Shown one piece after another: positions 9,108 to 18,289 of a DNA stretch of 64,000 bases. The stretch covers positions 3,986,501-4,050,500 of the forward strand of contig NZ_CP013264.1 of assembly GCF_001456115.1 (NCBI RefSeq). The letters run 5' to 3'. A program made the translations under genes and the position numbers. The DNA is from Sphingobium baderi. GTDB lineage: Bacteria > Pseudomonadota > Alphaproteobacteria > Sphingomonadales > Sphingomonadaceae. The notes below the pieces were generated by a model. That model saw nothing but the letters and a program-made list of their open reading frames with translations, made no database searches and was not told the origin of the DNA. Each line of letters begins with the position of its first letter. The stretch's first letter is position 1.

Positions 9108-9305
9108 GTCAGGTGGGCCAATATTGTGAAGTTGAGCAACGGTCATCTCAGATCGACAGCGGCTCTATGTCCCACCCTTAAGCGTGGATCAAGGACCGGA
9201 CAACATAATTCCATCATAACAAACCGCTGCCCAGTAATGCTCGGGAGATCGCCCGCCTGCCCCTGTCCAGGCTTCGTCACCGGCCAGAACGAAAGATCCG
9301 GCAAG
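9108..9305 (-). promoter_or_regulatory. Upstream region of kpsD
   Basis: About 200 bases between kpsD and the IS3 orfA relic. It is AT-richer around 9200-9230 and is the likely place for the kpsD promoter. No -35/-10 pair can be named with confidence, and no coding frame here looks real. Confidence 0.25.
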
Positions 9306-9455
9306 TCACCGCTTGCAAAGGGAGAACCGTCCATAGAGGTAGTAGGTCGCCTCGGACATGCCCATTTTCCGGCACATTTGGAAACCGGCGTGCCGGCCTC
9401 CGCACGGCGCATCGCAAATGCGATCAGCTCGCCCGTTAACTTCGACTTCTTGATG
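9306..9455 (-). pseudogene. IS3-family orfA relic
   Basis: A short minus-strand stretch reads KKSKLTGELIAFAMRRAEAG in one frame and then, after a frame change, QMCRKMGMSEATYYLYG in another. Together they match the N-terminal HTH of IS3-family OrfA proteins, whose consensus resembles KKSKFTEEQIAFALRQAE then CRKMGISEATFYRW. Both ends are missing. It is a different IS3 lineage from the intact copy at 5327-6596. Confidence 0.6.
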
Positions 9456-9625
9456 CAAAATCTCCGTAGGCATTCTGTGAAGGCCGCGGATCAGGCGGCT
9501 TCGCGTTGATCTTCGGCGGCGCGCCAATTGGATACATCGAAGAACCGACGGATTTCGGCATGATGGCATTGCGAGCGGGCGGTGGCGCGCGGAATGGACT
9601 TCTTCGCCCCTGATTTGCTGATTTC
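9456..9625. other. Unassigned DNA between the IS3 relic and the IS5-family element
   Basis: No gene could be supported here. One minus-strand frame (about 9510-9660) reads plausibly (HHAEIRRFFDVSNWRAAED), but it directly follows the transposase stop in the same frame and has no start. It may be decayed mobile-element or capsule-gene sequence. Confidence 0.3.
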
Positions 9626-10790
9626 GGTTTGATTGTCCCGGCTTTTGCGTCGGTTTTGGTGTCATTCGGGCGCAGTCCCCCCCTCGAGCCAGGCAAGCCG
9701 CTGGAAGTTGTAGGCCAAGTTGGCCAAGCCGATCTTGATGCGGGCACGGGCAATGCCGATGGTGCACACGATCAAGCCCATGCGATGCTTCTGCCCGGCA
9801 AAGACGTGCTCGACCGCTGAACGAATGGCGGATCGCTTTGCATTGGCGCGGGCGGTACGCTCGGGCATGGCGCGGCGGTTGGGCTTGCGCTGGTGGATGT
9901 TGCTTTTGAACATGCCCCTGGCGAGGAAGGCCTCGTTCTTTTTCGATCGGTAGGCGGTATCCGCCCAGACGCCTGCCCCCGTGTTGTCCCGGCTGCCGAG
10001 TTCCGGCAATCGCGCACCGTCATGGGCATTGGCGGCGCTGGCATCCCAGGTGCGGATCAGCCCATGCGCCCGGTCGATACCGATGTGGTTCTTGTAGCCG
10101 AACATCGGGATGGCGAGGTCCACCGGCTTGAACGCCTTGGGATCGGCGCCTTCCTTCACCTTGGCCTTGGTGTATTTCACGCTCCAGCAGGCATCGCGAT
10201 CCTTCTGGCGGAGTTTGGCCGACCTTGCCTTCCAGCTCTCGGGGATCCGGCCATCCTTGATCGCGGCCTTCTTCTCCTCGCTATTCCGCTGCTTCGGCGC
10301 CGGCACGACGGTGGCGTCGATGATCTGCCCACCCATGGCGAGATAGCCCCGGTCGGTAAGCGCGGCATCGAAGCGGGCGAAGAGCTTGTCGATCGTCTCG
10401 GCCTGAACGAGCTTCTCGCGGAACAACCACACCGTGGTAGCATCGGGCACCGTGCCATCGAGGCCCAGTCCCAGGAAGCGCTGGAACGACAGGCGATCCT
10501 TGATCTGGAACTCGGTGGCCTCGTCTGACAGGGAATAGAGCGCCTGCAGCACCAAAATCTTGAACATGAGCACCGGGTCAAATGGCGGGCGGCCGCCCTT
10601 GACGCGAACACTGCGCCGGAGCGCCGCCACCAGCGGGCCCCGGAAAACCTCAAAGTCGACGACACCGGCCAAGCGCTCAAGTGGATCGCCTGCCGCGCTC
10701 AGCGCCTCGTACCGGTCCGAAAGATCAAAGAAACCAGGCTGTCCCGCCATCGCCGCCTCCGCTCTCACGCAAAGGCAGTGAATCATCCTA
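9626..10790 (-). mobile_element. IS5-family insertion sequence (ends approximate)
   Basis: Element around one complete transposase gene. Possible imperfect inverted ends are GATTGTCCCGGCTTTTGCG at about 9631-9649 and, on the minus strand, GATTCACTGCCTTTGCG at about 10769-10785. They share GATT, the GC-rich spacer and TTTGCG. The exact tips and the target duplication could not be fixed. The element sits 40 bases in front of the damaged kpsM copy and behind kpsD, so it probably took part in breaking up the capsule locus. Confidence 0.6.
9662..10750 (-). CDS. IS5-family transposase (DDE, DUF772 N-terminus)
   Basis: 362 residues from MAGQPGFFDLSDRYEAL; an ATG twelve codons upstream (10786) is possible but less likely. 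The N-terminal DUF772 block GGRPPFDPVLMFKILVLQAL is clear. It is followed by RLSFQRFLGL and by the DDE core: GGQIIDATVVPAP (first Asp), WADTAYRSKKNE (second Asp) and a C-terminal RSAVEHVFAGQKHRMGL (Glu). This is the IS5/IS1182-like architecture. The frame is intact. Confidence 0.85.
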   Translation of the reverse strand: MAGQPGFFDLSDRYEALSAAGDPLERLAGVVDFEVFRGPLVAALRRSVRVKGGRPPFDPVLMFKILVLQALYSLSDEATEFQIKDRLSFQRFLGLGLDGTVPDATTVWLFREKLVQAETIDKLFARFDAALTDRGYLAMGGQIIDATVVPAPKQRNSEEKKAAIKDGRIPESWKARSAKLRQKDRDACWSVKYTKAKVKEGADPKAFKPVDLAIPMFGYKNHIGIDRAHGLIRTWDASAANAHDGARLPELGSRDNTGAGVWADTAYRSKKNEAFLARGMFKSNIHQRKPNRRAMPERTARANAKRSAIRSAVEHVFAGQKHRMGLIVCTIGIARARIKIGLANLAYNFQRLAWLEGGTAPE

Positions 10791-10829
10791 CGCCCCTATC
10801 CGCCACTAGTTTCTCGAACCGTCCAGCTG

Positions 10830-12341
10830 ATGACCAAGCCCGTACCGCCGGGACTGGGTGGCACTTTCTTTGAACAATGGATGGTCCAACGCCGTGTCAT
10901 CGGCGCACTTCTGATGCGGGAAATGCTGACTCGTTACGGGCGGCGCAACATCGGCTTCCTATGGCTCTTCGTCGAACCGATGATGGTCACGCTGACCGTC
11001 GCGGCGGTCTGGACGGCGCGGGGCTTTCACCAGATTTCGGATATCCCGATCGTCTCCTTCGTGATTACGGGCTATTCGGGCATTCAGCTGTGGCGTAATA
11101 TGTCGCGGCGGTGCATCAACGCCATTGAGCCCAATCAGTCGCTACTTCGACATCGCCCCGTGAAGATGCTCGATATCTATCTAGCGCGCATGCTGCTTGA
11201 AGTGGCGGGTACCACCACATCCTTCGCGCTGTAATGCGTGGTCTTTCTGCTTTTCTAGAACCAGATCTCGCCACCGGAAAACATATTGCAGGTGGTGTTC
11301 GCCTGGCTCCTGCTTGCTTGGTTCTCCATGGGCATGTCCATCACCCACGGCGCGTTGTCTGAACTGACCCCGCTGGCGAACAAATTCTGGCCATCCATGA
11401 TCTATATTCTCTATCCCTTGTCCGGCGCAATGTTTCTGGTAGACACGTTGCCGCACGGGATGCGGCAGGTCGTCCTCTATATCCCCATCGTCCATGCCAA
11501 TGAAATGTTGCGAGACGGCTTTTTCGGATCGCACTTTCACGCACCCCGTCGCAAAAGTAAAAACTTGGCCGTTTCCCTTCTTCGTCCGGGAGACGATATC
11601 TATTTCTCTCTGCCGAATGATTTCGACATTCTGACCGTCCCGGGCATCGTCAGCCATCAGGAGGATTTCTTCGCCCAGCAGTCGCCGATGACGGTTTATC
11701 TCAACATGCGCTATCATCTGGTCCTGCATCTGACGTTTGACCATCTGAAGCTCGACAAGAACGGCATCAACCGAATGATGCGCTCCTATTTCAACCGGTT
11801 CGACGACGCCTATCACTATGAATCGGCTGAGGCGCTCATCATGGGGATGGAAGATATTCTTGCCGGAGAACCGTTCTGGGAAGATAATCTCGACCTTGCC
11901 GGGCGGCGCGCCGAACTGGCGGCCTTGACCGTCAATGAGAAGCTGTTCACGGCGCTGGCCTTTTCCCGTGAGGAAACGGCGTCCCATTCCCCCAAGCGCC
12001 ACAAAGGCCGCTTGCACGCTCTGCTGCGTAAGCTCACCCTGAACGGTCATCTGTTGCCGGACCGATATTTCTACAGAAAGCCCGTTCTTTTCCCGCTCGA
12101 CGTGCGCGCGCATCCGAAGGACAGTTTCCGCCGCCGCTCGACGATCACCTTCGATCAGAGTTCACAGACCGGATATATCTGCCGGATCGACCGGGACCGC
12201 TATTTTTCCAATCGCAAGCGCTTCGACGCGGTGATGAAGCGGTTGATGGAAAATTACGAGGATTTCCAAGCGGCCTATCGGGAGAATCGTAAGAAGCTGA
12301 CAACCAAGGAGGCTTGGCGGGATCGGTTCACCCGACCCTGA
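10830..12341 (+). pseudogene. Second kpsM, interrupted by two stops and fused to the C-terminal part of an unrelated protein
   Basis: Bases 10830-11540 encode a KpsM paralogue of the copy at 1693, starting MTKPVPPGLGG and containing REMLTRYGRRNIGFLWLFVE. In-frame TAA (11232-11234) and TAG (11253-11255) codons interrupt the third membrane region; the same frame then continues with QVVFAWLLLAWFSMGMS. After FFGSHFHA, where KpsM should continue, the frame runs on for about 265 residues of soluble sequence unlike KpsM (LRPGDDIYFSLPNDFDI, then FDHLKLDKNGINRMMRSYF and RDRYFSNRKRFDAVMKRL). I do not recognise that part; a deletion probably joined two capsule genes. The segment from about 11286 could still be translated from an internal start. 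Confidence 0.72.
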
Positions 12342-12382
12342 GCCCCCCTATCCTCGCCGTTTCAGGCAAGGGAGACGCATAT

Positions 12383-13189
12383 TCAGCGCAGCAGGCCCGC
12401 TTTGCCTGCCGCGTCCTTCATGTAATGCTCGAAAGCCCGCTGCCGGATCGGCTTGCGCGATCGTAGCCAAGCCAGGGCAACCAGGGGCCGCCACGCATCG
12501 AGCCGTTCCCGATCCATACCGCTTGCCCGCAAATAGCTTGCCCGCCAGCGTCGTGCGGCCCAATCGCGGGACAGAACTGTCAATGGGTCTTCCGGCCCAT
12601 CACCGAAACGCATCAGCATTTCCGTTCGCACGGCATCGGCCGCCGGATCGCCCAGTGCTGCTTTGGACCAATCGATCACTTTCAGATCATCGCCGTCGAC
12701 CATGACATTTTCGATATGAAAATCGCCGTGCAGCAACTGGCCTCCCTCCGGCATATCTTCCAACCGTTCAAGCGCGGCGACCTTGAGAGCACTGCCCCCC
12801 GGCCCGTAGATAATGTCCGTCCGCAACACATCCTTCAAATATCGCAGCCCGGACGTAGCCGGTGTTTCATGCATCCGAGCCTGCAATCGAGCCATGGAGT
12901 CCATGATTCTGCCAGAAAGCCATGGCCGCTTCCGCATGGCTGCCAGCAAAGTGCGCCCTTTCACGCACGGATAAACCAGCCCCCGCGCATCTTCCATCGT
13001 CACCGCGCGCAATGACGCAACCGCCGGCATGCCCAGTTCCACCGCCCGCCGGGATGCCCAGGCTTCACGTTCGATCATCTCGCCCGACACCGCCGGACGA
13101 AACAGCTTCACGACTTCGCGCTCGTCTATGGCGTAGACGCTCGAACTCGCGCCCCGCGTAACAAAGTGCAGTGAAATACCCTCTCCCAT
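12383..13189 (-). CDS. Aminoglycoside phosphotransferase-fold kinase (APH family)
   Basis: 268-residue protein kinase-like small-molecule kinase. The catalytic loop is LLHGDFHIENVM (Brenner motif with catalytic Asp and Asn) and the metal-binding Asp is in VIDWSKAALGDPAAD. The N-terminal lobe has VVKLFRP with the ATP-binding Lys and a Glu in IEREAWAS. The substrate is unknown. Such kinases in polysaccharide loci may phosphorylate a sugar or a lipid-linked intermediate, but that is inference; aminoglycoside resistance is not implied. It lies between the kpsM chimera and manA, on the opposite strand from both. Confidence 0.75.
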   Translation of the reverse strand: MGEGISLHFVTRGASSSVYAIDEREVVKLFRPAVSGEMIEREAWASRRAVELGMPAVASLRAVTMEDARGLVYPCVKGRTLLAAMRKRPWLSGRIMDSMARLQARMHETPATSGLRYLKDVLRTDIIYGPGGSALKVAALERLEDMPEGGQLLHGDFHIENVMVDGDDLKVIDWSKAALGDPAADAVRTEMLMRFGDGPEDPLTVLSRDWAARRWRASYLRASGMDRERLDAWRPLVALAWLRSRKPIRQRAFEHYMKDAAGKAGLLR

Positions 13190-13317
13190 GAACGGAACTC
13201 CGATATCGGCGGTCCTGCCTTAGACCAAGGCCGCCTTATCCGCCAGGCATCCCATTGCGCGCGACGGCCTTATCACTTAACCGCTTGCTCATCCTTGCGC
13301 GCTATATCAACGCCATC

Positions 13318-14151
13318 ATGCACCCGGCAGAATTGATGCATCAGCTTCTCCCTCATCCGATCGCCAAGCCATGGGGCAAGGACAGTCTGCCAGACTGGCT
13401 GGGATATCCGCGGGGCAAGCGGATCGGAGAGGTGATTTTCGACAGCGGTCACGCGGAACGGCAAGCACTGCTGGTGAAATATATCCTGACCAGCGAACGC
13501 CTGTCGATTCAGGTCCATCCCGACGATGCAACCGCGCAGCGCGACGGCCATGTCCATGGCAAGGACGAAGCCTGGTATATCCTCGACTGCAAGCCCGGCG
13601 CCATGATCGGCCTGGGCTTTCGCGATGCCGTGACACAGGATGATGTCCGTGCCGCTATAGCCGATGAAACACTGGAAGAACTGATTGCCTGGCGTCCTGT
13701 TTCGCCAGGCGAATTCTACATGGTCCCCGCTGGCACCGTCCACGCCATTGGCGCCGATATCGTGCTGGTCGAGATTCAGCGCAACGCCGACATCACCTAC
13801 CGCCTCTATGATTATGGCCGTGACCGGCCGCTCCATATCGAACAGGCGCTCGCCTGCGCCCGGCTGGAACGCTACGACCTGCCTGTCCCGCATATCGCGG
13901 CCGGTGAAAAGCGGGAACTGCTGGCAGCAGATCGGAACCCCTTCGGGCTTCACCATATCGCCTTCCAGGCGGGCGACCATATCGGGCTGAATAGCTCGGG
14001 CCCCGCCTGGTTCGTGCCGCTTGAAGGCACGGGCCGCGATCAGTCAGGCTCGCAATGGAGACAGGGGCAGTGCTGGATACTCGAAGGAGGCGATGAATTG
14101 CATGCCCAGAGCACAGGGAACGCCCTGATCGCCGTTCCAAGTCTTCGTTGA
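13318..14151 (+). CDS. manA: Mannose-6-phosphate isomerase, type I
   Basis: Zinc enzyme interconverting fructose-6-phosphate and mannose-6-phosphate, the entry to GDP-mannose. 277 residues from MHPAELMHQL, a short form typical of many bacteria. Visible family blocks are PWGKDSLPDW, the zinc-site motif LSIQVHPDD, HGKDEAWYIL with a zinc ligand Glu, and VPAGTVHAIG carrying the later His ligand. The Met at 13318 is preferred over 13255 because the extra 21 residues fall outside the family fold. It converges on manC, with the two stops about 18 bases apart. Confidence 0.85.
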   Translation: MHPAELMHQLLPHPIAKPWGKDSLPDWLGYPRGKRIGEVIFDSGHAERQALLVKYILTSERLSIQVHPDDATAQRDGHVHGKDEAWYILDCKPGAMIGLGFRDAVTQDDVRAAIADETLEELIAWRPVSPGEFYMVPAGTVHAIGADIVLVEIQRNADITYRLYDYGRDRPLHIEQALACARLERYDLPVPHIAAGEKRELLAADRNPFGLHHIAFQAGDHIGLNSSGPAWFVPLEGTGRDQSGSQWRQGQCWILEGGDELHAQSTGNALIAVPSLR

Positions 14152-14168
14152 ACGGCACAGCCTTTTTT

Positions 14169-15275
14169 TCAGTTCCCGTCCGTCCGCTTGAGCATCGCTT
14201 CGGCCAGAGCGCGAATATCGGCGGAGCGGTCGCGCGGCATGACCAGCACGCCTTTCGCCGTCGACACGATCACGCAATCGCGCATCCCCATTGTGCCTAC
14301 CGGCGGACCGCCATCAACGATGACCAGATTGCCACGACCGTCCATGTCGATCGCCACGCCTTCGCAAATGCTGTCTTGCCCGTTGCGGTCCTTGAGCATC
14401 CAGAGCGCTTCCCAGGAGCCGACATCGGACCATCCCATATCGACCGGCACGACCACGGCGGTGTCTGTCTTTTCCATGATCGCATAATCGATGGAGATGC
14501 TGGGACATGCGCCAAAGGCCACGGCATCGGGACGAATATAATCGCCATCGTCCCGCGCGGCCCGCATCGCCGACCGGCAGGCATCGGCCACTTTCGGGGC
14601 CAGCCGTTCCAGTTCTCCCACATAAGCGCGGGCGGAAAACAGGAAAATGCCGCCATTCCAGCAATGCCGTCCCGTCTCAATCAGGGCACGCGCCGTTTCC
14701 AGCGGCGGCTTTTCGACAAAGGCCGCGACCCGATGCACGCCCGGCACATCCGCCAGCGCGTCGCCCACCTCGATATAGCCATAACCCGTTTCCGCGTGAG
14801 TCGGACGAATGCCGAATGTCACCAGCCGCCCGGCACGCGCCGCCGGACACGCAGCTGCTATGGCGCCGTGAAAGCTCTCTATATCGGCGATCGCATGATC
14901 GGACGGCATGATCAGCATCAACGCCTCGCCATCCCGTTCGGCCAGCCAATAGGCAGCCAGCGCGATCGCGCCTGCCGTGTTGCGTCCTTCCGGTTCAAGA
15001 AAGATCGCCGCCGGTTCGCTTCCGGCCTCCCGGATCTGCTGCGCCACCAGCGCCACATGACGCTCGCCCGATACCACCAACGGCGACGCGAACCCGGCAC
15101 GACCAGTCGTGCGGGCGACGGTTTCCTGCATCATCGTGCTGGTGCCGAGCAGCGTCAGGAACTGCTTGGGCGTTTCCGGCCGGGACAAAGGCCACAGGCG
15201 CGTCCCCGCCCCTCCCGACAGGATGACGGGATAGATGGGGGCTTGCGCGCCCTTCGCTGCGTCGCTCTCGCTCAT
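14169..15275 (-). CDS. manC: Mannose-1-phosphate guanylyltransferase
   Basis: Makes GDP-mannose from GTP and mannose-1-phosphate. 368 residues carrying only the nucleotidyltransferase domain; the C-terminal isomerase domain of bifunctional ManC/AlgA proteins is absent, and manA is a separate gene next door. Signature residues are PVILSGGAGTRLWPLSR and KQFLTLLG at the N-terminus, MPSDHAI in the middle, GYGYIEVGD, FVEKPPLETA, and the substrate-site block WNGGIFLFSA. It is the last gene of GT4-kpsC-kpsS-manC on the minus strand, 12 bases after kpsS. Confidence 0.87.
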   Translation of the reverse strand: MSESDAAKGAQAPIYPVILSGGAGTRLWPLSRPETPKQFLTLLGTSTMMQETVARTTGRAGFASPLVVSGERHVALVAQQIREAGSEPAAIFLEPEGRNTAGAIALAAYWLAERDGEALMLIMPSDHAIADIESFHGAIAAACPAARAGRLVTFGIRPTHAETGYGYIEVGDALADVPGVHRVAAFVEKPPLETARALIETGRHCWNGGIFLFSARAYVGELERLAPKVADACRSAMRAARDDGDYIRPDAVAFGACPSISIDYAIMEKTDTAVVVPVDMGWSDVGSWEALWMLKDRNGQDSICEGVAIDMDGRGNLVIVDGGPPVGTMGMRDCVIVSTAKGVLVMPRDRSADIRALAEAMLKRTDGN

Positions 15276-15287
15276 CGATCTTTCGCT

Positions 15288-16562
15288 TCAGACACCGCCG
15301 CCGATGCGGCGCTCTTGCACATGAGGCAGATAAACCAGAGGGGATATGGCAGCCTGCTGATCCCCCACAAGCCGATCGACCGCATTGTCGACAAGCATCC
15401 GCAATCCTTCGTCGCTGAGCAGGCCGCCACGAATGAGGCAACGGTCGATCAACACGCGGCGAAAAGCGGAATAAAGCGCCATATCCGGTGCCTGTGGCCG
15501 CCGCCAGAACTCGTCGAGCGTACCTTCATGCACGATGCCAGGCACCTTGTAGACGGCATGACCCAGCACCACCACGGGCTTGCCCGTGTTCAGCGCCAGC
15601 GTGCCGACCGTACTGTTGACGGTCACAACGCCCAGAGACCGCTGAACGACCTTGGCGATGTCCCAATCGGCCAGATAGATCACGCGGTCGGCCACGCCAT
15701 ATTGCTTCGCCAGCTTGCGGGTCAGCCTTTCCCAACCGACAAGGCCCGGGTCCAACGGGTGCCGCTTGACCACCAGCGCCACATCTTCCGGCGCATAGCG
15801 GGCAAAGCTCTTGAGCACGAAGCGCAGTGCGGCGCGCATGTCGCCAAAAGGTGAATGGATGCGGATCTGATAGTCGGAATTGAGCTGAAGCGGCAGCGTG
15901 AAGTAGGAACGGCCGCGCAATTCCTCCCACTTGTCGGCCGCCTTGCGTCGATCCGTCTGCCGCCATAGCAACTTGTTGAACCAGCCCACCGATTCCAACG
16001 CGAAGCTGTGCGGCCGGTGTGTGCGGTAGAAAGGAAAGAAGGGACGCATCAATGCGCCCGACAGCCCATTACGCATCGTATGCTGCGCGCGGCGCCGAAA
16101 GGTGGAGGGAATGGGGTTGCCCCGCCCACCTTCAGGAGGAAGATCCCGCGCCCGGTCCCGATACCATTGCGGATCGAGCGGTAGGGTGGAATTGCCGTTC
16201 ACCCCGTCCTTCTGAAGCGTGAGAAAGTCGGGCCGGATATAGCCTTCCTCCACCACATGCACCCTTATGCCGCGCAGCCGGGCCATCTTGTGCGCGGAGG
16301 CGTGATAGGGCCGACAATCGCCAAAGAGGATCAGGTCGGTAACGCCATGATTGATCACGAAATCATCGAAGAAGAGCGGCCAAGCGCGAAACGTTCCGCG
16401 ATAATCGGTCGCCCCCGGCCCCGGCCAGTCGATCTTGTCCCCGCCATTGATGTTGATGCGTAGCGCCTCATGCCCTCGTTCACACAATGCATCGGCCAGC
16501 ATGGAAAAATAGGGGCCGTGGGGGCCCTGAAGGAACAGAAAGGTCTTAAGCTGGGCGGCCAT
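15288..16562 (-). CDS. kpsS: Capsule polysaccharide linker Kdo-transferase, KpsS family
   Basis: KpsS adds the first beta-Kdo to phosphatidylglycerol to start the poly-Kdo linker on which group 2 capsules are exported. 424 residues. Recognisable blocks are FLFLQGPHGPYFSMLADAL near the N-terminus, FGDCRPYHASAH, the conserved VVEEGYIRPDFLTL, VVKRHPLDPG, and the C-terminal VVTVNSTVGTLALN, which matches the Capsule_synth family. Its start overlaps the end of kpsC by 17 bases, indicating coupled translation. Confidence 0.87.
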   Translation of the reverse strand: MAAQLKTFLFLQGPHGPYFSMLADALCERGHEALRININGGDKIDWPGPGATDYRGTFRAWPLFFDDFVINHGVTDLILFGDCRPYHASAHKMARLRGIRVHVVEEGYIRPDFLTLQKDGVNGNSTLPLDPQWYRDRARDLPPEGGRGNPIPSTFRRRAQHTMRNGLSGALMRPFFPFYRTHRPHSFALESVGWFNKLLWRQTDRRKAADKWEELRGRSYFTLPLQLNSDYQIRIHSPFGDMRAALRFVLKSFARYAPEDVALVVKRHPLDPGLVGWERLTRKLAKQYGVADRVIYLADWDIAKVVQRSLGVVTVNSTVGTLALNTGKPVVVLGHAVYKVPGIVHEGTLDEFWRRPQAPDMALYSAFRRVLIDRCLIRGGLLSDEGLRMLVDNAVDRLVGDQQAAISPLVYLPHVQERRIGGGV

Positions 16563-18192
16563 GAAGAAACTCTGCGGATAAAGTCATCAGTCTACGTAGC
16601 TTCCCCTGCAACACCCGCAGCCTGATGAGCCAGCTCACAGACGGCGTCGACCCGTCCGCCAGCCGGTTCACCATGATTTCGGGACCGCAAGGCAACCGTG
16701 TTACCGGATCAACATAACGTGGATAGAGAATGAGAGCGCCCGCGACAAGCTGATCTATGCCGAGCCGACGTCCACGCCGTCCATTTGGCGCGGCCAGATC
16801 GCGCGTCAGCCCCCATCCGGCGTAAAAGGGCATGCCGTGCACAGTCACGGGCCTGCCCCGCATCAACGCTTCAAAGCCCGTCAGGGACGACAGCACATGC
16901 ACCTCGTCAACAGATTGGACCAATTGCAGGAGCGGCGAGCCGCTGTCGATGCTGTCAGCATGTTCCAATGCCGTGGCGTCGCTCAGATGTCCGGCCCTGT
17001 GTCCGGCCTGGACATCGGGATGCGGACGATAGACGATCCATGCATCCGGCTCCGCCTGGCGGACACGTTTCAGGAAATCGAGATTGCCCGCGACGCCCGC
17101 TCCGCCCAGATGCACCGACAGATCGTCATCCACTTGCCCTACGGCAAGGACCGTCCTCTTCCCCTTGGGCAGGGCTACATTCCGCCCTTCATCTGCCCCA
17201 TATTTTGTGATCCCCGCAGCACAAATCCGCGTCCGAAGTCGCTCTGCCCGCGCCACCAGCTCCTCGGGGAAATCATGGGTCGCGAGGATCGTTTCCAGAT
17301 CGCTGCCGACATGGGCATCATAATAAATGCCCGTTTGATCCACCACGACCGAGCCGGGGGGATGCAGGGCCGCGCCAAGGCCGCGCGAACGGAGAAATCC
17401 ATCCTCGATCCGGATCAGCGACGTGCCCTGCTCGGCTGCCGCATCGCCCGTTGAAGCGGGCACGCGAGAGGGCCAGACGGCCAACGCCCCTTTTTCCCCA
17501 CGCGCGCGCCGCAGCCCCTCTTCCGCCGTCAGGAAAGGGGGAGATTGCAAACCGTCCCACAGGAAAACGCGCATGACATCGCGCTTCCACCATGCCATGC
17601 CGCTTGCGGCGCAAATGCGTCTGTTGGCACGGAGAATTTCCCGCCATTCGGCCAGTTGCCGCACGACCTGCTCCACATCCGCCTCTTCGCCCGTGAAGCA
17701 ATTGCGATAGCTCGCCGCCGATATCCGATCGCGCGCAGCCAGTTTCAGGTGCTGCCGGTCAATGGGCCGGGCATCGGCATCAAATACCGGCACGCCCAGC
17801 AGACCCGCCACAATGGCAATATCATCCTCTGCATGGGCGTGGACAGCTTCGGCCTGCTCAACCAGTACCCAAGGGTCGCACGGCGTCGGCAGCTTGCAGG
17901 CGTAGGAAGCCAGTTCCGCCGGTGGCGCGCCTCCTATGACCGCGAGTTGCCCGGTGTCCAGTCCATCCAGCCATTCGGGCGGGATCGGGACACCCGCCTG
18001 CGCGACCAGCTTCACGCCCTCAACCGCATGCCCCCAAAAGTCGCCGCCCACTCGCGAGGCTGCGATGCTGTCGAGCACAGCGTCGGAAACAGCTTTGCCC
18101 GATCTGCCCACAGGCAAAGGCGCGCTGACCGCCGCCGTGGCAGGCGCAGTGGACGGGAAAGGCGGAGATCGCAGGAAAGACGGCACTGTCAC
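16546..18192 (-). CDS. kpsC: Capsule polysaccharide linker Kdo-transferase, KpsC family
   Basis: KpsC extends the Kdo linker with alternating linkages. 548 residues, against about 670 for the E. coli enzyme with two complete transferase domains. The C-terminal domain is clear: VFLWDGLQSPPFLTAEEGL, SLIRIEDGFLRSRGLGA, ILATHDFPEELVARAERLR, VYRPHPDVQAGHR and LSSLTGFEALMRGRPVTVHG. The N-terminal 200 residues are short and divergent, without the matching motifs, so one transferase unit appears reduced. It overlaps kpsS by 17 bases. Confidence 0.83.
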   Translation of the reverse strand: MTVPSFLRSPPFPSTAPATAAVSAPLPVGRSGKAVSDAVLDSIAASRVGGDFWGHAVEGVKLVAQAGVPIPPEWLDGLDTGQLAVIGGAPPAELASYACKLPTPCDPWVLVEQAEAVHAHAEDDIAIVAGLLGVPVFDADARPIDRQHLKLAARDRISAASYRNCFTGEEADVEQVVRQLAEWREILRANRRICAASGMAWWKRDVMRVFLWDGLQSPPFLTAEEGLRRARGEKGALAVWPSRVPASTGDAAAEQGTSLIRIEDGFLRSRGLGAALHPPGSVVVDQTGIYYDAHVGSDLETILATHDFPEELVARAERLRTRICAAGITKYGADEGRNVALPKGKRTVLAVGQVDDDLSVHLGGAGVAGNLDFLKRVRQAEPDAWIVYRPHPDVQAGHRAGHLSDATALEHADSIDSGSPLLQLVQSVDEVHVLSSLTGFEALMRGRPVTVHGMPFYAGWGLTRDLAAPNGRRGRRLGIDQLVAGALILYPRYVDPVTRLPCGPEIMVNRLADGSTPSVSWLIRLRVLQGKLRRLMTLSAEFLHGRPA

Positions 18193-18289
18193 AGCATTCC
18201 CCGGTTATTCACCTGTCCTTTGAATGACATTGCCGATTTTTTGCCGAACGCCGGTCTGTTGACATCCTTGGACGTGTGGACCGTCAAGG

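Noticed and set aside
11181..12113. Minus-strand ORF of 310 residues
   Set aside because: Antisense shadow of the kpsM-chimera frame; the plus-strand frame has clear KpsM sequence.
12383..13189. Antibiotic resistance gene
   Set aside because: The APH fold is shared by many kinases and the context is a capsule locus, not resistance.
14148..15854. Plus-strand ORF of 568 residues
   Set aside because: Shadow across manC and kpsS, which are both clear on the minus strand.
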